From Clostridium sp. CAG:169 (GTDB taxonomy: Bacteria; Bacillota; Clostridia; Oscillospirales; Ruminococcaceae), in the NCBI GenBank assembly GCA_000435195.1, contig FR880251.1, positions 1 through 45,825 on the forward strand: a DNA stretch of 45,825 nt, written 5' to 3'. A program made the translations under genes and the position numbers. Each line of letters opens with the position of its first letter. Within the stretch, counting starts at the first letter, position 1. Positions 24,562 to 33,355 of the stretch are shown here, one piece after another. Below the pieces are notes generated by a model that saw only the letters and a program-made list of their open reading frames with translations, was not told where the DNA came from and ran no database searches.

Positions 24562-25680
24562 ATGGTTATGGAACAGACAGCAAATATCGTTTCCTTCCCG
24601 GGATTGGGATGGGAGTTTGAAATCGACAGAGTCGCCTTTCACATCGGAAGCCTGCCGGTCTATTGGTACGGCATCCTGATTGCGCTGGGATTTATCCTGG
24701 CAATCCTGTATGTCACCAAACGAGCCAAGGAATTTGGCGTTGACCCGGACCGAATGCTGGATGTGGTGCTGGGCGGCGCCATCGGCGGCATCGTCGGCGC
24801 AAGAGCCTATTTCGTGCTGCTGCGCTGGGACTACTACGGACAGAATCTGGACCAGATTTTTAATACACGCAGCGGCGGCATGGCAATCTACGGCGGTTTG
24901 ATCGGCGGCTTGCTGGTGGGACTGCTGATGTGCAAGCTGCGCAAGGTCAAGGCAAAACCGGCGCTCGACCTGGTGGTCGGCGGATTCTTCATCGGTCAGT
25001 GTATCGGACGCTGGGGCAACTTCATCAACGTCGAAGCCTTTGGCGGCAATACAGGGCTTCCGTGGGGAATGTCCTCGCCAACAATCGTTTCCTATCTGAC
25101 CCAGCACGAAGCGGAGCTGGAAGCCATTGGAATGAACATCGACCCGAATATGCCGGTTCACCCGACCTTCCTGTACGAGTCGCTGTGGTGCCTGCTGGGC
25201 TTTGTGCTGATTGCATGGTACACCAAGCGCCGCCGCTTTGACGGTGAGCTGACCCTGCTGTACACCGCATGGTACGGTGCAGGCAGAGCAGTCATCGAAG
25301 GACTGCGCACCGACAGCCTGATGATTCCGGGCACCTCTCTGCGCGCTTCGCAGGTGCTGGCGTTTGTTCTGGTGGTTGCGGCGGTCATCCTGTGGGTGGT
25401 CAAGAGCGTTCAGTTAAAGAAGACCGGCAAGACCCAGCTGTATGTCGATACCGAGGAGGGTCAACTGGTGGTCAGCGGTCAGTTCTATCAGAAGAAGAAC
25501 AAGGAGCAGCCTCAGGTGGAGGAAAATTTCCCGGGAAATGGCGAACCAGCGAAAGTTTCGTCTGAAACGGAGGAAATCGCTAATGAGCCTCAGCCGCAGG
25601 AAGAAGCGCAGTCCGGGGAGACAGCTGCCAAAGAATCCCAGCCGGAAGAAGCGGCAGACACGGAGGATAAACAGCAGTAA
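24562..25680 (+). CDS. lgt: Prolipoprotein diacylglyceryl transferase
   Basis: A 372-residue multi-pass enzyme that adds diacylglyceryl from phosphatidylglycerol to the lipobox cysteine. Visible signatures are VYWYGILIALGF (first helices), SGGMAIYGGLIGG (Lgt motif with Tyr where many have His) and GRWGNFINVEAFGG near residue 153. The usual length is about 270. Here an extra C-terminal tail of about 75 residues, rich in Glu, Gln, Pro and Ala, is predicted to be disordered and on the cytoplasmic side. The start is ATG 24562 or ATG 24568 (AGGAG upstream). At least three lipoproteins encoded in this window would be its substrates. Confidence 0.95.
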   Translation: MVMEQTANIVSFPGLGWEFEIDRVAFHIGSLPVYWYGILIALGFILAILYVTKRAKEFGVDPDRMLDVVLGGAIGGIVGARAYFVLLRWDYYGQNLDQIFNTRSGGMAIYGGLIGGLLVGLLMCKLRKVKAKPALDLVVGGFFIGQCIGRWGNFINVEAFGGNTGLPWGMSSPTIVSYLTQHEAELEAIGMNIDPNMPVHPTFLYESLWCLLGFVLIAWYTKRRRFDGELTLLYTAWYGAGRAVIEGLRTDSLMIPGTSLRASQVLAFVLVVAAVILWVVKSVQLKKTGKTQLYVDTEEGQLVVSGQFYQKKNKEQPQVEENFPGNGEPAKVSSETEEIANEPQPQEEAQSGETAAKESQPEEAADTEDKQQ

Positions 25681-25748
25681 AATGAGGGGAAAGCAGGGCG
25701 TGTCCCTCCCCTTATAAATAGATACCGTGAGGTAAGGAGGAATCCCGT

Positions 25749-26606
25749 ATGGCAACAATCATGGATGGAAAGGCACTTTCTCTCAAGCTCAAGGAGCAGA
25801 TGAAGCAGCGCATCGCACAGCTCAAGCAGCAGGGCATCAACCCGAAGCTGGTGGTTGTGCTGGTGGGGGATAACAGTGCATCACAGGTATATGTGCGAAA
25901 CAAGCACAAGTCCTGCGGCGAGGTAGGTATCGAGTCGGAGGTCATCACCATGCCGGAGCAGACCACCCAGCAGGAGCTGCTGGAGGTGGTAGAGCGACTG
26001 AATCAGGATGAAACGGTGGACGGAATCCTGGTACAGCTGCCGCTGCCAAAGCAGATTGACGAAAAGACGGTTCTGCGCTCGATTCTGCCGGAAAAGGATG
26101 TGGACGGCTTCCATCCGGTCAACGTTGGACTTTTGAGCATCGGCGATGAGTGCTTTGCACCGGCTACTCCGAGCGGAATCATTGCAATGTTCCAGGAATA
26201 CGGCATCGACATCGCAGGAAAGAACTGTGTTGTCATCGGCAGAAGCAACATCGTGGGCAAACCGATGGCAGCGCTGCTGCTGAAAAATAATGCGACAGTC
26301 ACCATCTGCCACTCCAAGACAGAGGATTTGGCAAGCTACACCCGCCGCGCCGATGTGGTCATCGTTGCTACCGGTCGCCGTCACACCTTAACGGCGGAGA
26401 TGGTCAAAGAGGGAGCCGTAGTTGTCGATGTCGGCATGAACCGCAACGAGCAGGGCAAGCTGTGCGGCGACGTGGATTATGAGGAGGTCAAGGAGAAAGC
26501 TTCCTTTATTACGCCGGTTCCGGGCGGCGTGGGTCCAATGACCATTACCGAGCTGTTGGAAAATACCATCCAGGCGGCACAGCGCCATCATCGGGCAGAA
26601 AAATAG
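25749..26606 (+). CDS. folD: Bifunctional methylene-THF dehydrogenase / methenyl-THF cyclohydrolase
   Basis: A 285-residue enzyme of one-carbon metabolism, normal length. It shows the catalytic Tyr-Lys pair in VYVRNKHKSC (about 47-56), VQLPLPKQID, VDGFHPVN and the dinucleotide loop GRSNIVGKPMAALLL. The C-terminal PVPGGVGPMTI is the second FolD signature. AAGGAGG precedes the ATG. It lies 68 bp after lgt, probably in the same operon, and is followed by a strong terminator. Confidence 0.97.
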   Translation: MATIMDGKALSLKLKEQMKQRIAQLKQQGINPKLVVVLVGDNSASQVYVRNKHKSCGEVGIESEVITMPEQTTQQELLEVVERLNQDETVDGILVQLPLPKQIDEKTVLRSILPEKDVDGFHPVNVGLLSIGDECFAPATPSGIIAMFQEYGIDIAGKNCVVIGRSNIVGKPMAALLLKNNATVTICHSKTEDLASYTRRADVVIVATGRRHTLTAEMVKEGAVVVDVGMNRNEQGKLCGDVDYEEVKEKASFITPVPGGVGPMTITELLENTIQAAQRHHRAEK

Positions 26607-26649
26607 AGCGGATGTCCCTGTAAAACAGAAGAGTTGTAGAAAAGGAATA

Positions 26650-26690
26650 AAAGAGGCAGAGTTTTGTTGAAAAAATTCTGCCTCTTTTTT
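26650..26690 (+). terminator. Intrinsic terminator after folD
   Basis: AAAGAGGCAGA pairs with TCTGCCTCTTT around an A/T-rich loop and ends in TTTTTT. Confidence 0.88.
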
Positions 26691-26712
26691 CTGTTTATTC
26701 TGAAAAAGGGTG

Positions 26713-26741
26713 TTGACCTTTAGTGAATAGTATAGTATAAT
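26713..26741 (+). promoter_or_regulatory. Sigma-A promoter of adhE
   Basis: TTGACC (26713-26718), 17 nt, TATAAT (26736-26741). The start is expected near 26748, inside the Rex-like site. Confidence 0.85.
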
Positions 26742-26745
26742 GATT

Positions 26746-26763
26746 TTGTTAAAAAAATAACGT
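26746..26763 (+). promoter_or_regulatory. Rex-type redox operator at the adhE start site
   Basis: TTGTTAAAAAAATAACGT closely matches the Rex consensus TTGTTAA-N4-TTAACAA: one half is perfect and the other keeps TAAC. It covers the expected transcription start of adhE, so a bound repressor would block initiation. Rex releases DNA when NADH/NAD+ is high, which would switch on the NADH-consuming AdhE. Confidence 0.75.
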
Positions 26764-26826
26764 TAATAATATAACAATACGAAGAAGAGAAATACAGACA
26801 AGGGATACCAAAGGAGGATGCACCAG

Positions 26827-29433
26827 ATGGCAACCGAAAATACACAGATGATCATTGATAATGTGGATGCTTTGCAGGTGCGCATGAAAGAGATGCGCAA
26901 GGCACAGCAGGTATTTGCCACCTATACACAGGAGCAGGTGGACAAAATCTTTTTTGCTGCTGCAATGGCTGCCAATAAAGCCAGAATTCCGCTGGCAAAG
27001 ATGGCAGTACAGGAGACCGGTATGGGCGTGGTGGAGGACAAGGTCATCAAAAACCACTATGCTTCCGAGTACATCTATAACGCTTACCGTGACACCAAAA
27101 CCTGTGGGGTCATCGAGGAGGACAAGGCATACGGTATCAAAAAGATTGCAGAGCCGATCGGTCTGATTGCAGCGGTTATCCCGACCACTAACCCGACCTC
27201 CACCGCAATCTTTAAAACTCTCCTTTGCTTAAAGACACGAAACGCTATCATCATCAGCCCACATCCGCGTGCCAAGGAATCCACCATTGCCGCGGCAAAG
27301 GTGGTCTATGAAGCAGCGGTGGCAGCAGGTGCACCGGAAAACATCATCAGCTGGATTGACGTTCCAAACCTGGAGCTGACCAATGAGGTCATGCGTGAAT
27401 CGGACACCATCCTGGCAACCGGTGGTCCCGGCATGGTCAAGGCAGCTTACTCCTCCGGTAAACCGGCTCTGGGCGTCGGCGCAGGCAACACACCGGTCAT
27501 CATCGACGACACCGCTGACATTCGCCTGGCGGTCAATTCCATTATCCATTCCAAAACCTTTGACAACGGTATGATCTGCGCCTCTGAGCAATCGGTTACC
27601 GTGGTTGGAGATGCCTATAAAGCGGTCAAGGACGAATTTGCTTACCGCGGCTGCTACTTCCTCAAGGAGGATGAGCTGGACAAGGTGCGCCATACCATCA
27701 TGATCAACGGCGCGCTCAACGCCAAAATCGTTGGACAGTCGGCATTCACCATCGCACAGATGGCAGGAGTAACGGTGCCGGAACAGACCAAGATTCTGAT
27801 TGGTGAGGTTGAATCGGTGGACATCTCGGAGGAATTTGCTCACGAGAAGCTCTCTCCGGTGCTGGCAATGTACCATGCGAAGGATTTTGACGAGGCTTTG
27901 CAGAAAGCAGAACGTCTGGTGGAGGACGGCGGCTATGGACACACCGCAGCGCTGTATGTCCATCCGGCACAGCAGGAGAAAATCAGCAAACACGCAGCTG
28001 CGATGAAAGCCTGCCGAATTTTAATCAACACTCCTTCCTCCCACGGCGGAATTGGAGATCTGTACAACTTTAAACTGACACCGTCGCTGACACTGGGATG
28101 CGGCTCCTGGGGTGGAAACTCTGTTTCGGAAAACGTAGGGGTCAAACATCTGCTGAACATCAAGACGGTTGCCGAGAGGAGAGAGAATATGCTGTGGTTC
28201 CGCGCTCCACAGAAGGTATATCTGAAGAAGGGCTGTATGCCGGTCGCTTTGGATGAACTGGGTCATGTGATGGGCAAGAAGAAATGCTTCATCGTCACCG
28301 ACTCCTTCCTGTACCAGAACGGATATGTCAAACCAATCGAGGAAAAGCTGGATGAGATGGGAATTCAGCACACCTGCTTCTATGATGTTGCACCGGACCC
28401 GAGCCTGAGCTGCGCACAGGAGGGTGCAAAAGCAATGACCTCCTTTGCACCGGACTGCATCATCGCGCTGGGCGGCGGTTCTGCAATGGACGCTGCCAAG
28501 ATTATGTGGGTGATGTACGAGCATCCTGAGGTGGACTTCTTGGATATGGCAATGCGCTTTATGGACATCCGCAAGAGAATCTACACCTTCCCGAAGATGG
28601 GTGAAAAAGCATATTTTGTTGCCATCCCAACTTCCTCCGGTACCGGTTCGGAGGTCACACCGTTTGCCGTTATCACCGATGAGCGCACTGGAACCAAATA
28701 TCCGCTGGCAGACTATGAGCTGCTGCCGAACATGGCAATCATCGACGCAGACAACATGATGACCCAGCCAAAGGGACTGACCAGTGCCTCCGGTATCGAC
28801 GCTCTGACCCATGCACTGGAAGCGTATGCTTCGATCATGGCAACCGATTATACCGATGGTCTGGCACTCAAGGCGATGAAGAATATCTTCCGTTTCCTGC
28901 CAAGCGCGTATGAAAACGGCGCCAACGACCCGATTGCCCGCGAAAAGATGGCGGATGCTTCCTGCATGGCAGGTATGGCATTTGCAAACGCTTTCCTCGG
29001 GGTCTGCCACTCGATGGCACACAAGCTGGGCGCTTACCACCACCTGCCGCACGGCGTAGCAAATGCGTTGCTGATCTGCGAGGTTATGCGCTTCAATGCT
29101 GAGGAGGTTCCAACCAAGATGGGCACCTTCTCTCAGTATCAGTATCCACACACCCTGGAGCGTTATGCCGAGTGCGCACACTTCTGCGGCGTATGCGGCA
29201 AGGATGACAGCGAAACTTTGGAGCTGTTCATCCAGAAGATAGAGCAGCTGAAAGAAAGAGTGGGAATCAAAAAGACCATCCGCGACTACGGCGTGGACGA
29301 GAAATACTTCCTGGAAACACTGGACCAGATGGTGGAGGATGCCTTTGACGACCAGTGTACCGGAGCCAACCCGCGTTACCCACTGCTCGGCGAAATCAAG
29401 CAGATGTACCTCAAGGCTTACTACGGCGAATAA
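26827..29433 (+). CDS. adhE: Bifunctional acetaldehyde-CoA / alcohol dehydrogenase
   Basis: An 868-residue fusion protein reducing acetyl-CoA to acetaldehyde and then ethanol with two NADH. The N-terminal aldehyde dehydrogenase half has the active Cys at about 251 (DNGMICASEQS). After a linker near residue 450, an iron-dependent alcohol dehydrogenase half shows LGGGSAMDAAK, PTSSGTGSEVTPFAVI and CHSMAHKLGAYHHLPHG with metal-binding histidines. The start at 26827 is preferred because AAGGAGG ends 9 nt before it; the upstream ATG at 26818 overlaps that ribosome site. Control by Rex is likely. Confidence 0.97.
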   Translation: MATENTQMIIDNVDALQVRMKEMRKAQQVFATYTQEQVDKIFFAAAMAANKARIPLAKMAVQETGMGVVEDKVIKNHYASEYIYNAYRDTKTCGVIEEDKAYGIKKIAEPIGLIAAVIPTTNPTSTAIFKTLLCLKTRNAIIISPHPRAKESTIAAAKVVYEAAVAAGAPENIISWIDVPNLELTNEVMRESDTILATGGPGMVKAAYSSGKPALGVGAGNTPVIIDDTADIRLAVNSIIHSKTFDNGMICASEQSVTVVGDAYKAVKDEFAYRGCYFLKEDELDKVRHTIMINGALNAKIVGQSAFTIAQMAGVTVPEQTKILIGEVESVDISEEFAHEKLSPVLAMYHAKDFDEALQKAERLVEDGGYGHTAALYVHPAQQEKISKHAAAMKACRILINTPSSHGGIGDLYNFKLTPSLTLGCGSWGGNSVSENVGVKHLLNIKTVAERRENMLWFRAPQKVYLKKGCMPVALDELGHVMGKKKCFIVTDSFLYQNGYVKPIEEKLDEMGIQHTCFYDVAPDPSLSCAQEGAKAMTSFAPDCIIALGGGSAMDAAKIMWVMYEHPEVDFLDMAMRFMDIRKRIYTFPKMGEKAYFVAIPTSSGTGSEVTPFAVITDERTGTKYPLADYELLPNMAIIDADNMMTQPKGLTSASGIDALTHALEAYASIMATDYTDGLALKAMKNIFRFLPSAYENGANDPIAREKMADASCMAGMAFANAFLGVCHSMAHKLGAYHHLPHGVANALLICEVMRFNAEEVPTKMGTFSQYQYPHTLERYAECAHFCGVCGKDDSETLELFIQKIEQLKERVGIKKTIRDYGVDEKYFLETLDQMVEDAFDDQCTGANPRYPLLGEIKQMYLKAYYGE

Positions 29434-29465
29434 ATCAAAAGACAGCGACAGGAAGGAGAAGAGAT

Positions 29466-30221
29466 ATGCAGGAAAATAAAACCGTCCTCTTCACAAGAGA
29501 GCACAAGACCCTGTATGCGCAGGGCGACAAGGTCATCAAAGTATTTGACAGCAACTATAAAAAATCGGATGTCCTCAACGAGGCGCGCAATGAGGCGCTG
29601 GTACAGGAAAACAGCGACCTGAATGTTCCATCCCTGTCCTCGGTATCTGAAAGCGAGGAGGGCTGGTGCTTGATTCGCGACAAGGTGGAAGGTGTGACCC
29701 TAGCCGAGCTGATGCAGCAGCATCCAGAGAAGATGGAGGAATACATGGAGCTGTTTGTAGACCTGCAGCTTCAGGTCCACAAGCAGTGTGTGCCTTCCAT
29801 CAAGACGCTGCGTCACAAGTTGATGGACCAAATCAACAGCCTCAAGGAGATCGATGCCACCGCACGCTATGAGCTGGCAAGCAGATTGCAGGGAATGCCG
29901 CGTCACACCAAGCTCTGCCATGGGGACTTTAATCCAAGCAACGTGATTGTTGCACCGGATGGCAAACTGTGGGTCATCGACTGGGCGCACGCTGCACAGG
30001 GCAACGCTTCGGCAGATGCTGCCATGACCTACCTGCTATTTGCACTGGAAAGCAGCGAGCAGGCGGAGCAGTACATCCGACTGTTCTGCAAAAAGGCGGA
30101 CATCGCCAGACAGTATGTCAACCGTTGGCTGCCGATTGTTGCCGCAGCACAACTGACCAAAAAGAAAGCACAGGAAAAAGAAATCTTGATGCGCTGGATC
30201 GACGTCATCGAATATCAGTAA
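29466..30221 (+). CDS. APH/choline-kinase-like phosphotransferase
   Basis: A 251-residue protein with the small-molecule kinase fold. A short N-lobe (TLYAQGDKVIKVFDSNYKKSDVLNEARNEALV) carries a Lys that may bind ATP. The catalytic loop is LCHGDFNPSNVIV, and the metal-binding aspartate is in VIDWAHAAQGN. It is in the class of aminoglycoside phosphotransferase and choline/homoserine kinases. The substrate is not predictable; a resistance role is not supported. The start has GGAAGGAG upstream and it begins 32 bp after adhE with no promoter between, so both are probably co-transcribed. Confidence 0.8.
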   Translation: MQENKTVLFTREHKTLYAQGDKVIKVFDSNYKKSDVLNEARNEALVQENSDLNVPSLSSVSESEEGWCLIRDKVEGVTLAELMQQHPEKMEEYMELFVDLQLQVHKQCVPSIKTLRHKLMDQINSLKEIDATARYELASRLQGMPRHTKLCHGDFNPSNVIVAPDGKLWVIDWAHAAQGNASADAAMTYLLFALESSEQAEQYIRLFCKKADIARQYVNRWLPIVAAAQLTKKKAQEKEILMRWIDVIEYQ

Positions 30222-30273
30222 TCTTAACTTTGCCCGGTTTCATAGCTTTTCCCGGGCATGAATGATGCAAATG

Positions 30274-30313
30274 AACACTCCCCTACCTGGTTCAGGTTGG
30301 GGAGTGTTTCTTT
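30274..30313 (+). terminator. Intrinsic terminator after the phosphotransferase gene
   Basis: ACACTCCCC-ACCTG pairs with CAGGT-GGGGAGTGT around a 3-nt loop and continues to TTCTTTT. A second small hairpin GCCCGG/CCGGGC precedes it. Confidence 0.88.
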
Positions 30314-30388
30314 TAGCCAGAAGTTTGGCACTATTACGATAAGATAGAAGAATATATTATGCATATAATATAAAAAATAAAATAATTA

Positions 30389-30417
30389 TTGACAATTACT
30401 ATTAAGTTTGATATATT
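30389..30417 (+). promoter_or_regulatory. Sigma-A promoter of the solute-binding protein gene
   Basis: TTGACA (30389-30394), 17 nt, TATATT (30412-30417). It lies in a very AT-rich 200-bp stretch. The leader of about 110 nt ends with AAGGAGG. Confidence 0.75.
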
Positions 30418-30532
30418 ATAAGAAATAAAAGAGATACTTTTTTAATTATAAAAAAATTATGTACAATAGCAAAGCTTTGAATCGAAAAGAAAAGTTTTGC
30501 CTTTAAAATATTAACATTAAGGAGGAGCAGGT

Positions 30533-32563
30533 ATGAAAAAAGTAGTATCAAGATTGTTGGCTTTCGCTTTGACCGCTTCCTTACTTCTGACCGGTTGCGG
30601 CGGCGGCACAGCTACCGAAGAAAAGGAAAATGCGGAAACTTCCACCCAGAAGACAGAGCAATCTGAAGAGGGCAAGAAGGAAGAAGCAAAAGAAGAGAAA
30701 AAGGGAGAACAGATTAAAGATTTGGTTATCCCCAAGGTAGCCAGCAAGGAGATTTCCGGCTTTAATATTCTGTACACCCAGAAGGGCGAGGACTTTGAGG
30801 GCTTGAGCAGCCTGATGGATGGTCTGCTGGAGATTGATACAAGCGGCAAGCTGATTCCTGCCATTGCAGAGGAATGGGGAACCGAGGACGAGGGTCATAC
30901 CTGGACCTTTAAGGTAAGACAGGGAGTTAAATGGGTCAACGTCAACGGTGAAGAGGTTGCTGAGTGCAACGCACAGGATTTTGCAACCGGTCTGGAGTGG
31001 ATTCTCAACTTCCATAAAAACGATTCCACCAACACCTCAATGCCTTTGGAGATGATTGAGGGTGCAAATGAATACTACGAATACACCAAGACCCTGAGCA
31101 AAGAGGAAGCTTATGCGCTGACCGCAGGGGAAGGCAGCAAGTTCCGCGAGATGGTCGGACTGGACACCCCGGACGACTACACACTGGTGTACACCTGCAT
31201 TGAGAAAAAACCATACTTTGATACACTGGCTCCTTACGTTTCCCTCTATCCGGCTTCCCAGAAGCTGATTGATGAGGTGGGCGTGGACGGCTTTAGAGCT
31301 ATTAACAACGAAAATATGTGGTACAACGGCTGCTACACCATGACCTCCTACATCCAGGGCAACGAAAAGGTGTACACCAAAAACCCACTGTACTGGGATA
31401 CCGACTGCACCCTGTTCGACACCGTCACCGTTAAGATGGTTGAATCGAACGATGTGGCTTTCCAGCTGTATCAGGCAGGAGAGGTAGACTATGTTGGTCT
31501 GGGTGAAGCACAGATCAATACGATTGCAAAGAACCCGGACAACGAGTTCTATAACTATCTGGTTCCAGATGTTCCGGCAAAATACTGCTATCAGTTCCAG
31601 CTGAACTACCACAAACTGTTTGATGACGGCAGCGAGGACGTAAACTGGAATACAGCGGCAGCAAACGAAGCCTTCCGTCTGTCCTGGTGGTACGGTCTGG
31701 ATTTGAAGGAATACTACAAGAGAACCAACGCCGTCAACCCAATGGCTTGTGAGAACAACTTCTACACCATGAAGGGTCTGGTATACACCTCCGATGGCAC
31801 CGACTACACCGAGCTGGTTAGACAGGAAATGGGTCTGCCGGAAGCAAACGGCGAAACCATGGTCCGTCTGGATGCAGAAAAAGCAGCCGCTTACAAACAG
31901 CAGGCAATCGAGGAGCTGACCGCTCTGGGCGTCACCTTCCCGGTCACCATTGATTACTTCATCTCCGGCTCTAACCAGAATGCCCTGGACAGCGCAAATG
32001 TCCTCAAACAGGTATTCAGCGATTCTCTGGGTGATGATTATGTTCAGCTGAACATCAAGACCTATGTATCCAGCCTGAGAAAAGAGGTTACCCAGGCACA
32101 CCGTCATTCCTTTATCCTCAACGGCTGGGGTGCAGACTACGGCGACCCGCAGAACTACCTGGGTCAGCAGCGGTACGGCTATGACAATGCTTACTACTGC
32201 ACCACCTACAACTATGTCAACGACCTGACCGAAGAAACCCCTGCCAACAAAGACCTGCTGGCTACCTACAAAGAATTTGCAAAGATGGTAGACGAAGCGG
32301 ATGCCATCACCGACAACATGGATGAGCGTTACAAAGCATTTGCAAAAGCAGAGGCTTACTTCCTCCAGCACGCACTGACCATCCCATGTAACTATGGTAT
32401 CGGCTGGTGCTTGACCAAGATTGACAACGACAGCAAGGTGCAGGCTCAGTACGGTATCCAGAATGAAAAGATGAAGAACTGGGAAACCAACACCGAAGGC
32501 TACACCAGCGAAGAAAAAGGCGTAGCAAAACAGATTGCAGAATTTGCAGCAACAAAAGAATAG
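30533..32563 (+). CDS. ABC-type solute-binding lipoprotein, family 5 (OppA-like)
   Basis: A 676-residue lipoprotein with signal peptide and lipobox LLTGC (Cys about 22). A linker rich in Glu and Lys follows (residues about 28-62). The body has the family-5 pattern of peptide- and nickel-binding proteins: LMDGLLEIDTSGKLIPAIAEEW, WTFKVRQGVKWVNVNGEEV, YNGCYTMTSYIQGNEKVYTKNPLYWD and, near the C-terminus, LNGWGADYGDPQNYLGQQ. Oligopeptides are the likely ligand. It stands alone: no permease or ATPase gene is near, so it must share a transporter encoded elsewhere or act as a binder only. Confidence 0.92.
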   Translation: MKKVVSRLLAFALTASLLLTGCGGGTATEEKENAETSTQKTEQSEEGKKEEAKEEKKGEQIKDLVIPKVASKEISGFNILYTQKGEDFEGLSSLMDGLLEIDTSGKLIPAIAEEWGTEDEGHTWTFKVRQGVKWVNVNGEEVAECNAQDFATGLEWILNFHKNDSTNTSMPLEMIEGANEYYEYTKTLSKEEAYALTAGEGSKFREMVGLDTPDDYTLVYTCIEKKPYFDTLAPYVSLYPASQKLIDEVGVDGFRAINNENMWYNGCYTMTSYIQGNEKVYTKNPLYWDTDCTLFDTVTVKMVESNDVAFQLYQAGEVDYVGLGEAQINTIAKNPDNEFYNYLVPDVPAKYCYQFQLNYHKLFDDGSEDVNWNTAAANEAFRLSWWYGLDLKEYYKRTNAVNPMACENNFYTMKGLVYTSDGTDYTELVRQEMGLPEANGETMVRLDAEKAAAYKQQAIEELTALGVTFPVTIDYFISGSNQNALDSANVLKQVFSDSLGDDYVQLNIKTYVSSLRKEVTQAHRHSFILNGWGADYGDPQNYLGQQRYGYDNAYYCTTYNYVNDLTEETPANKDLLATYKEFAKMVDEADAITDNMDERYKAFAKAEAYFLQHALTIPCNYGIGWCLTKIDNDSKVQAQYGIQNEKMKNWETNTEGYTSEEKGVAKQIAEFAATKE

Positions 32564-32580
32564 TGGCATTGTCCACTGTC

Positions 32581-32614
32581 AAAAAAGACCTTCTCATCTG
32601 AGAAGGTCTTTTTT
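32581..32614 (+). terminator. Intrinsic terminator after the solute-binding protein gene
   Basis: AAAAAAGACCTTCTC pairs with GAGAAGGTCTTTTTT around ATCT. It is nearly fully palindromic and so bidirectional. Confidence 0.93.
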
Positions 32615-32726
32615 GACGTCAGAAAGGTGTACACCCTCAAGAGAAGTTGGACAAAAGGAGGACAGATTTTCCCCTGTCCTGCATAGAATGGTAGCAGAGA
32701 ACAAAATGGACAGGGGAGGGAAGCGT

Positions 32727-32996
32727 GTGAAAGGCTTGCCGGAGGAGCGTGCCATTCAGTTGGCACAATACATCATCGAACAGGACGCCACCGTGCGCCA
32801 GGCGGCAGGGCGGTTTGCCATATCCAAAAGCACAGTACATAAGGATATTAGCCAGCGTTTGGAGAAGATTAGCCCATCGCTGCATCAGCAGGTCAGGCAG
32901 GTGCTTGAGCGCAACAAGCAGGAGCGACACATCCGCGGTGGGATGGCAACCAAGGAAAAGTATGAGCAGCTGCGTAAAGCAAACGAAGAAAAATAA
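32727..32996 (+). CDS. spoIIID: Sporulation transcription factor SpoIIID
   Basis: An 89-residue mother-cell regulator that works with sigma-E. It shows the whole family pattern: ERAIQLAQYIIEQDATVRQAA, the helix-turn-helix ISKSTVHKDISQRL, and the C-terminal NKQERHIRGGMATKEKYEQL. The start is GTG 32727 (AGGGGAGGG about 7 nt upstream), in line with the family N-terminus MKGYIEERA. The frame is open further upstream, but that part overlaps the previous terminator. No sigma-E promoter that I can defend is seen. Confidence 0.96.
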   Translation: MKGLPEERAIQLAQYIIEQDATVRQAAGRFAISKSTVHKDISQRLEKISPSLHQQVRQVLERNKQERHIRGGMATKEKYEQLRKANEEK

Positions 32997-33013
32997 GGAG
33001 CAAAACAGGGAAG

Positions 33014-33039
33014 ATGATTTAACAAGTTAAATCATAAAA
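33014..33039 (+). terminator. AT-rich inverted repeat after spoIIID
   Basis: ATGATTTAAC pairs with GTTAAATCAT around AA; only a weak T tract follows. It may be a weak terminator. Confidence 0.4.
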
Positions 33040-33126
33040 TTCCATAAAAAAAGGTATGTTTAAGCAATTCAAATGGTTTAAATATACGAAAAGCGGGGTA
33101 GATGGCATAAGAACCGAATAAAACTA

Positions 33127-33155
33127 TTGATTTTATCTTCAGAAATCCTTATACT
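33127..33155 (+). promoter_or_regulatory. Promoter of the riboswitch transcript
   Basis: TTGATT (33127-33132), 17 nt, TATACT (33150-33155). The start is expected near 33162, about 50 nt upstream of the aptamer. Confidence 0.7.
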
Positions 33156-33210
33156 ATATAAAGTAATAACTTTTCATACTTCTGCATTGTACTTTTTCTG
33201 TGATGCGCTG

Positions 33211-33277
33211 TCCATATAATCCGACTGATTGGAGTGGGAGTATCTACGAGGCGACCGCAATCGTCCTACACTATGGA
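33211..33277 (+). promoter_or_regulatory. Purine-type riboswitch aptamer (variant, orphan)
   Basis: The purine riboswitch layout is visible. P1 is TCCATA/TATGGA; J1/2 reads TATAAT; the P2 loop is GATTGG; J2/3 is AGTATCTAC; the P3 loop is CCGCAA; J3/1 ends CACTATGG. L2 GG and L3 CC can still make the loop-loop pairs. The specificity base equivalent to position 74 is C, as in guanine (or deoxyguanosine) types. Unusual points: both loops have 6 instead of 7 nt, J2/3 has A for the flipped-out U48, and the C54-G72 pair is swapped to G-C (covariation). No gene on this strand follows; only a terminator does. Confidence 0.85.
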
Positions 33278-33355
33278 AAGCAGCTTTTTTGGAGCAGAAG
33301 GGTTGTTACCTTTATGATGATATTTTCTTAAGATTGTCTTTTTCCCGTATAAAAC

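Noticed and set aside
29466..30221. Aminoglycoside resistance gene
   Set aside because: Only the general kinase fold is seen; the context is fermentative metabolism and no specific resistance motif is present.
32535..32726. Upstream extension of spoIIID
   Set aside because: The frame is open but runs through the previous gene's terminator; the family N-terminus and ribosome site fix GTG 32727.
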